Positions 58,209 to 64,000 of a stretch of 64,000 nucleotides of DNA are shown in pieces. Location: contig JAPEIS010000005.1 in the NCBI GenBank assembly GCA_029531795.1, forward strand, positions 301,001 to 365,000, given 5' to 3'. The translations under genes and the position numbers were made by a program. This DNA comes from Sclerotinia nivalis (taxonomy: Eukaryota > Ascomycota > Leotiomycetes > Helotiales > Sclerotiniaceae). Below the pieces are notes generated by a model. That model ran no database searches and was not told the DNA's origin. It saw only the letters and a program-made list of their open reading frames with translations. How positions within the stretch are numbered: position 1 is the first letter of the stretch; each line of letters starts with the position of its first letter.

Positions 58209-59418
58209 TTACAACTTCCTAACAACCCCCCTCAACCTCACATAACCGATCCAATCGCCACCCCCAGGACTCCTACAAACACTCTCCAGCACCTCACAAA
58301 CCTCATTCTCCGCTTCCATCCTCTCCTTCCCCTCCCCTAACACATCAAAAAACTGTTTCCCCATTAACCTAACCCAGCCTTCTATCCCCCCCTTATCCAC
58401 TTCCGTAGCCCTATATTCCCTCTCCAGTTTTTCAATTTTCCATTGCCCCATACCAAGTTCTGCATCCTCTGCATCCTCTGCATCTCCATCTCCATCTCCA
58501 TCTATATCATCCGAATCCAGAGCAGAAAGTACATCCCTTATCCAAACTTCATCAGGAAAAAACCAAGGATCACATTCCCTCACCCTCTCCATACCCCCTT
58601 CACATCTCCTTCCCACCACACTCAACAACGCCGTTCGCATCTCAGCTACATTTCCCATACCGCCCATTTCGAAGACGAAAATCCCGCCGGGTTTAAGAAG
58701 TCTGTGAACTTGTTTGAAGAACGAGACGCGGATGGATTCGCGTCGGAGAATCCAGTGCATAGCTGCGTTTGAGAAGATTTTGGTGTAGGTACCGGAGGGG
58801 AGCGTGGATAATTCACAAGAAGCATCGAGGACTTTTTTGGTTAGTTTTTTGTCATTTCTTTTTTTCTTTCTTCCCTTCCAAGCTTCTCCATTTTTCTTTT
58901 CCTTCACTTTCATCTCCATCTCCACCTTCATCTTCCAAAGGACCAAACCCAATAAAAAAACATTCTCATAAAAACTCACCCTCAAACCTACAAACCCTTT
59001 CGACCCCCTCCCCAATAGCAGCTTTCCGCGCAGCAGCAATCATATCCTCAGAACTATCGACTCCATGAATACTTCCCGAGCCCTTCGACAGCGTAACAGC
59101 GAGTTGCACGGGGATAATTCCATCTCCGCATCCGATGTCTAAGATAACATCATCGCTTTGTACGTCCAGCCAGCCTAGAACTTTGGTGGCGAGTTTGGGG
59201 ACGAAGGATGCGGAATTTTGGTAGGCCTTTTTGGTTTGGTTAGTTTATTGTTCTTTTATTTCTTTTTTGGGCGGGGTTGGGGCGGAGGGAGGGGGTTTCT
59301 TGTTGCTCGGGTTTTGATTTTGATGGAGATGAGTGGAGAGAAGAGATGGACAAAGAACAAAACAGGGCATAAATACCAAAGCAGACCAATGGTCTTCCCG
59401 TTTCCCCTCTACTCCCAT
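58209..59418 (-). CDS. Class I SAM-dependent methyltransferase (trans-aconitate methyltransferase-like), 303 aa
   Basis: Transfers a methyl group from S-adenosylmethionine; the acceptor is unknown. Exons are 59418-59377, 59226-58980 and 58831-58209. Both introns (150 and 148 nt) end with AACTAACC then AAAAAG, and both joins keep frame. Motif I is VILDIGCGDGIIPVQLA, followed by the acidic SIHGVDSSEDM that binds the ribose. Motif post-I is in LPSGTYTKIFSNAAMHWI, and HRLLKPGGIFVFEMGG is the typical motif III. The start MGVEGKREDHW leads to AYQNSASFVPKLA, the usual N-terminus of fungal members. Residues about 175-210 hold an acidic repeat (DGDGDGDAEDAEDAE) encoded by a TCTGCA/TCTCCA microsatellite, an in-frame expansion likely to vary in length. 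The family's length is 270-300 residues, so this one is slightly longer because of that insert. Confidence 0.85.
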
Positions 59419-60144
59419 TTCTTCAAACTTCAAACTTCAAACTTCAAATTCGAATTCAATTTAATACCTGCTATTAGTCAAACTCAAACTCAGAATCATG
59501 AATTCCTCTGCGACCCCAATACCGAACATGAACACACCAAACTCAAAAGCCGTCTGATTTCATCCACACTTTCCGATACAAAACCTCTAAATAATTAAAG
59601 TAATAACAATATCACATACCTCAATCAAGATTTCGATCAGAAAGAAATACACCGAAAACCCAAATTATGAGTGAATAAATAATTGAACAAATAAATAAAT
59701 AAATAAATATAATTCAGTATCTCACCTCGGTATCTTTTACATTCAAATTCAAAATTCATGCATTTAGGTTCTATGAGTTGAGGTTAAATAATAATTATCC
59801 CATGGCCAGTCACAGATGGAATGCTCCGATTTCGGCGTCATGAGAGATAGGAGATGGAAGCGAGTAACCTCAACTTTCTCTTCAATGAATGTATGACACT
59901 GTCGCTATCCTCCGATTGCGCTTCATAGGGTATACCCCGGTCTTTATACTGTGTTAAATTCCTGCCATTCATATTCCTCGGATTCTATACCCGTGATGGT
60001 ATTGATACTTTTGGAAGGTACTTAATAATTCATTCTATGAAGTGAATCTAAATACTCAATCAAATCCATGCGCAATGCATATCACCTAACTCCGATTTCG
60101 CTCCCAAAGACAAGCTGCCCGCCATCCATAACGTATCCTCCTTC
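59419..60144. other. Promoter region of the methyltransferase, 3' side of the amidase
   Basis: No gene supported. CTTCAAACTTCAAACTTCAAA direct repeats lie at 59421-59444, just upstream of the methyltransferase start, and AAATAAATAAATAAATA lies near 59690-59707. Confidence 0.55.
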
Positions 60145-61997
60145 CTAATCGATCTCCAAAAGTTCATATTTATTTTCGCCCAATAAATCCTCAATTCTAT
60201 GCATAATAGCAAGTACCTTCTCCTCCTGTAATCGTTGACCTACTACTTGAATTCCGACTGGAAGTCCATGCATAGCAGTTGCGTCATAATGCTTATAGGC
60301 ACCATATGCGACTCCATTTAGAGATCTGAGAGAGAAATTTGAAGGGAGTTGATCGAGTTCTTTGTCGACGTGGGTTATGGGCATGATACCTGTTGTGTAG
60401 TCGAGCTATTTTTATGTTAGCTGAGATTGATCGAGAATAGATGTAGTGCACTTACAAGATTGAACAAGAAAGTGTAACCACAACTGCTAACTGCGTCTTT
60501 CATTCCGTCGTGAGGTACTGCTGGCGTGGCATTTGGTGGAGTGATCATGAAGTCAAGTTTCACTTCTTCCTCCCACCAAGCGTGAAACTTAGCTTTGTAA
60601 GCTTCCCTCTTGGTGACAAATTTCCATTGCTCGTAAGCAGATTTTTGATGCCATTCTTTGATTAATCCAGCCCAGATATCGTCCCTTCTGACATACTTAA
60701 CCCAAGCCCAATACATCCATTTGAATGGTCTTGGTAAAGACATAAGCCAGCTCATTGCCTTTGCTCCTGGATCTTCCCATTCGCCAGTTCTGAAGAATGA
60801 TTTAAAGGTCTTGCAGCCATCCGAGTTGAGAAGTTGTGAGCCAATGTAAAGTGCCTCATATGGAGCTGGTGGATTAACATCATAGACCTCATGGCCATCC
60901 TTTTCAAGTGTAGCTACTACCTCATCCATAGCTCTCATACAAGCGGGACTTGGATCAACGACACCATCGGTTCTTAACACACCAACTCTAAACTTCTTTT
61001 TTTCGCTGAAATCCTTCCATACCTCTTCTCTCCATGGAATGGGATGAACACTGTAATCATACTTCCATGGTTGCATACCAATCATGGATTTTGTGAAGTA
61101 TGAGAGATCTCCCAAAGTTCTTGTCATAGGACTAAACACACTAGGAATACCCTCTTGACCTGGCATACTTGTGCACACTCCATTCTTAGGCCATCTTCCA
61201 GTTGAGCATCTCAAGCTATAAATTCCCGAGAAATGAGCTGGAACTCTAACCGAACCAGCAACATCTGAACCAATTCCAATTCGTCCACCACCAGCAGCTA
61301 ACAAAGCAGCTTCACCTCCAGTAGATCCACCAGGTGAATATTTGCTGTTATGAGGGTTTGTGGATCGTCCCCAAAGGTCGTTTGTAGATTCAAAGCTTAG
61401 TAATGTAATTGGAAGATTCGTCTTAACATATGGAATTGCTCCAGCATCCTTCAGTATCCTCACCATGGTCCCATCCTTTTCTATCTTGTTGCCAACATTC
61501 CCACTATATCCTACACTTGTGTCGAAACCACCAACTACAATTGAATCTTTCAGACTTATTGGAATTCCTGCTAAAGGACCTTTCATATTGATACTTCCAT
61601 CTGTAGTCCAGCCTTCAGCAGCATCAATCATAACTTCCGTCACACAATTTGTTTTCTCATGAGCTTTGAGGGCAGCTTTTCCGTACGCGCGTAGGATATC
61701 GATTGGTTGAATAGCTTGTTTGTGAACATCTTGAACAAGTTCTTCAATTGGTTTTGATAGCACGTGTCTTTCTGAATTCGTAAATGCTCCATGATAACTG
61801 GTAAGGTTTTGTATGCGTTGGACTCGTTCTGCTTGTTTGAATTGACTATAATATAAGGTTAGACATCGATGAAGATTCTCCCGACGGACTGGATTTCCCT
61901 CAAGGTTGTTTTGATAACGATAAGAAATGACAGATGACAGCGGGATGAACACTTACCAATCCCTCCGATGCTGGAAATAATCAAGTAAATAGACCAT
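60145..61997 (-). CDS. Amidase-signature enzyme (acetamidase / fatty-acid-amide-hydrolase-like), 563 aa
   Basis: Hydrolyses amides to acid and ammonia with a Ser-cisSer-Lys triad. Exons are 61997-61957, 61845-60456 and 60405-60145. The first intron (111 nt, GTAAGT to TATAG) and the second (50 nt, GTAAGT to AATAG with GCTAAC) keep frame. The catalytic lysine is in GIPISLKDSIVVGG, the cis-Ser in the YSPGGSTGGEAALLAAGG loop, and the nucleophile Ser in IGSDVAGSVRVPAHFSG. The C-terminus LPVGIQVVGQRLQEEKVLAI is the standard family end. The short first exon encodes MVYLLDYFQHRRD, giving a small N-terminal helix. Length matches the amdS/FAAH-like fungal group (about 540-580). A role in using acetamide or fatty amides as nitrogen source is likely by family, not shown. 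It is divergent from the MBL-fold gene. Confidence 0.92.
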
Positions 61998-62413
61998 CTT
62001 GACTATAAATCAGTAGAAGCTGCAATTATGTGAAGATATATGTATGCAATGTGAAGGACAAGAATATAGAAGGAAGAAATGTAGAAAGGCTGGTTTATGG
62101 AGGGGAAATTTAAAGCCATTGATATCCGGGATGCAGTGCTCTGGAAGTTATTGTATTGTACTCAAGTACTCGAGTAACCTTACCTTTCCACAGATAAGCC
62201 GTTGTACATTCCTAGAATAGCCACGAGCCTACCACCTATCAATTTGTCAATAACAAGCGTAATGCGGGGTATAAGTCGAAATCATATCAAGGCCAAGGCT
62301 ATAAATGTGCCACCAACAAACAGCCATCGTTCCCTGATCAGCTGATTCACACCTACCCCTCTTTTCTTAGATTTCGTCCGACCTGCCAACATATGTACAT
62401 ATATTCATTCAAT
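61998..62413. promoter_or_regulatory. Shared divergent promoter region of amidase and MBL-fold genes
   Basis: Only 416 bp lie between the two start codons, so both genes are probably driven from here. TATA-like GCTATAAATG lies near 62298-62307, about 110 bp before the MBL-fold gene. GATA-type sites (TTATCT near 62195 as CAGATAAGC, GATATC, CTGATCAGCTGATT) are present, which could fit nitrogen control of an amidase; this is a motif match only. Confidence 0.5.
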
Positions 62414-63505
62414 ATGTCTACCACCTCTACTCCATATTCTTCTATCTCGACGCCAGCAACAATAATTCACGACGGTGCCATTCACGATTTTGAGGATCCC
62501 CTTCACGAATACGCTACTCCACCTTTAATAATTATGCCGGGCTCAGAACATCTACTCGTTTGTACAGCATGTGGTACACAATTTGATGCTGAAGATCGAT
62601 CGATTCTTACCAGATGTCGAATATGTGATGATCCTAGACAGTTTGTTCCACCGACTGGTCAATCCTTTACAACTCTTGCGCAGTTAAAAGCTGGTGGAGA
62701 ATATAAAAACAAATGGAAACAATTCGATAATGATGAAAGATTTTGGAATATATGGACCGAACCTAAATTTGCGATTGGACAACGAGCCATACTTATTAAG
62801 ACACCTCTTGGAAATGTATTGTGGGATTGTATAACATATTTGGATGATGAGACGGTGGATTGGATTCATGGATTGGGTGGATTGGCAGCGATTGTGATAT
62901 CTCATCCACATTATTATACCACACATTTGGATTGGGCAGAGATATTTGATTGTCCAGTGTATTTGAGTTGGGAGGATAAGAGTTGGCTGAATCGACTTGA
63001 CCGGATGGGAAAGGCAAGGACATTCATTGAGGGAAAAGAGGAAGACCTTGAGATACGGGGTGAGAAGACTGGTGTTAAGATGTTGAAGCTTGGTGGTCAT
63101 TTCCCTGGGAGTTTGGTGTGTCTCGCTCATGGAAGATTACTGGTAGCGGATACCTTGGTAACGACACCAAGTGCTTTGGGAGATTGGAGTAAGGGTCCTG
63201 GAGGAGGGAAGAATACAAGACCGGATGGAATGAATAGTTATTCTTTTATGTGGAGCATACCTAACATGATACCCTTGAGCGCGGATGAGGTAGTTGGGAT
63301 GTGGGAGGTCTTGAAGCCTCATAGTTTCTCGAGTACACATGGAGCTTTTATGAACATGGATGTGGTTGATGGAAGTAATGGGAGCGATAAAGGAGTTAAG
63401 CAAAGGATACTTGAAAGTATGCAGATTCAAGTGAGGAGAATGGGTTGGAATAACCATATATTCTTGAATGAGAATTTGAATGAGCAGGAAGGAGAGGTTC
63501 TATGA
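62414..63505 (+). CDS. Metallo-beta-lactamase-fold hydrolase-like protein, 363 aa
   Basis: The N-terminal part contains a rubredoxin-like or zinc-ribbon pair (LVCTACGTQ and TRCRICDDP, about residues 50-75). The MBL core follows at about 100-330: AILIKTPLGNVLWDC (first strand pair), VISHPHYYTTHLDWAEIF (where the HxHxDH motif lies, here HPHYYTTHLDW), LGGHFPGSLVCLAH (third His), LLVADTLV (metal-binding Asp) and SFSSTHGAF (last His). The HxH and downstream His/Asp are present, but the second His of HxHxDH is not at the usual spacing, so metal loading may differ. These proteins in fungi are of unknown substrate. The ATG at 62414 (AATATGTCT) is chosen over one 21 bp upstream, which adds a short hydrophobic stretch. 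Single exon. Confidence 0.82.
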   Translation: MSTTSTPYSSISTPATIIHDGAIHDFEDPLHEYATPPLIIMPGSEHLLVCTACGTQFDAEDRSILTRCRICDDPRQFVPPTGQSFTTLAQLKAGGEYKNKWKQFDNDERFWNIWTEPKFAIGQRAILIKTPLGNVLWDCITYLDDETVDWIHGLGGLAAIVISHPHYYTTHLDWAEIFDCPVYLSWEDKSWLNRLDRMGKARTFIEGKEEDLEIRGEKTGVKMLKLGGHFPGSLVCLAHGRLLVADTLVTTPSALGDWSKGPGGGKNTRPDGMNSYSFMWSIPNMIPLSADEVVGMWEVLKPHSFSSTHGAFMNMDVVDGSNGSDKGVKQRILESMQIQVRRMGWNNHIFLNENLNEQEGEVL

Positions 63506-64000
63506 TACCAATGATAATGATAATGATGGTGATACCTCTTTATTTTGCCTTAGATCTGTTATATTCATATTGGTATGAGTTCATAATGTCCAAAACTAGT
63601 TTGCATGTTGAACATTGACCATATTATATGTCACATCTTCCAAATGGTATAAGCCAAAACTGACTCCATTGTCTAGTTACACATTCAATATCAACTTGAT
63701 CCTGTTGTCTAATGCTATTTCCATATTCATTTCAATTCCATTATCTTTGACTACCTATCTTAACGACTTGATAGGTATAGAGATAATATCTAATCTGATT
63801 CCATCATCTATCACTGATGAACTATATTCTCTGACATTATGTCTAGAGCTACACCATTACCCATATACAGCTTCATATTTTCTCTGGTTTATGAGTACGA
63901 GATAGTATAGATGCATTTTTATGTATCTATTGTACTTAATGAGATGGCCCTCCTAATCCTTAACTCAGCTTCATCAAAACATTCTAAATTTGAACTACCT
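63506..64000. other. 3' end of the MBL-fold gene and beginning of the next intergenic region
   Basis: No gene supported. A plus-strand frame at 63615-63905 is AT-rich and motif-free. GATAATGATAATGATGGTGATA lies directly after the stop codon. Confidence 0.5.

Noticed and set aside
63615..63905. Plus-strand frame of 96 codons at the right end
   Set aside because: AT-rich hydrophobic translation without motif. It could be part of a gene running off the window, but nothing shows it.

Overview
The window looks like nuclear DNA of a filamentous ascomycete (Pezizomycotina). The reasons are short GT-AG introns of about 50-150 nt with CTAAC-type branch sites, tRNA genes with small introns after position 37, 12- and 14-span MFS drug transporters, an amdS-type amidase, and AT-rich gene-poor blocks holding genes broken by stop codons, as repeat-induced point mutation (RIP) leaves behind. 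Protein flavour and the mix of AT-rich islands with compact genes suggest Leotiomycetes (the Botrytis/Sclerotinia neighbourhood), but that placement is inference.

Region 1-13 kb is an AT-rich island of dead and living mobile DNA. It holds a degenerate DUF3435 tyrosine-recombinase gene (the superfamily that includes Starship 'captains') with its C2H2 tail, a broken multi-exon gene of unknown family on the other strand, several hairpin-forming repeats, and a complete Fot1/pogo-type DNA transposon (8457-10307) with 48-bp inverted repeats, a TA target duplication and an unbroken DD35D transposase. A 53-bp tandem repeat carrying CGGGACCG motifs follows at 12.9 kb.

Region 13.9-24 kb carries a 14-span MFS exporter, microsatellite and purine-rich repeats, an intron-containing tRNA-Ser, the exon junction complex protein Y14, and an F-box-like protein. 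Region 26.5-36 kb is a decayed accessory stretch: a GMC oxidoreductase pseudogene on the minus strand, a 154-bp MITE-like element, a one-span membrane protein, a DEDD 3'-5' exonuclease relic with one in-frame stop, and tRNA-Leu(CAG).

Region 37-48 kb has a five-exon lectin-like beta-propeller gene lying between two direct copies of a 75-bp repeat, tRNA-Lys(UUU), a DHA1-type MFS exporter with a duplicated TATA segment, and tRNA-Arg(CCU). Region 48-52.3 kb is repeat-rich, with a decayed tRNA-Gln, four copies of a G-rich repeat, a coiled-coil protein gene and an APH-kinase relic. Region 52.4-63.5 kb is a set of metabolic genes: a sugar transporter, a class I methyltransferase, an amidase, and a divergently oriented metallo-beta-lactamase-fold protein that shares a 416-bp promoter region with the amidase.

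Exon joins given below were worked out by eye from splice signals and reading frame. Gene calls rest on motif recognition, not on a database search.
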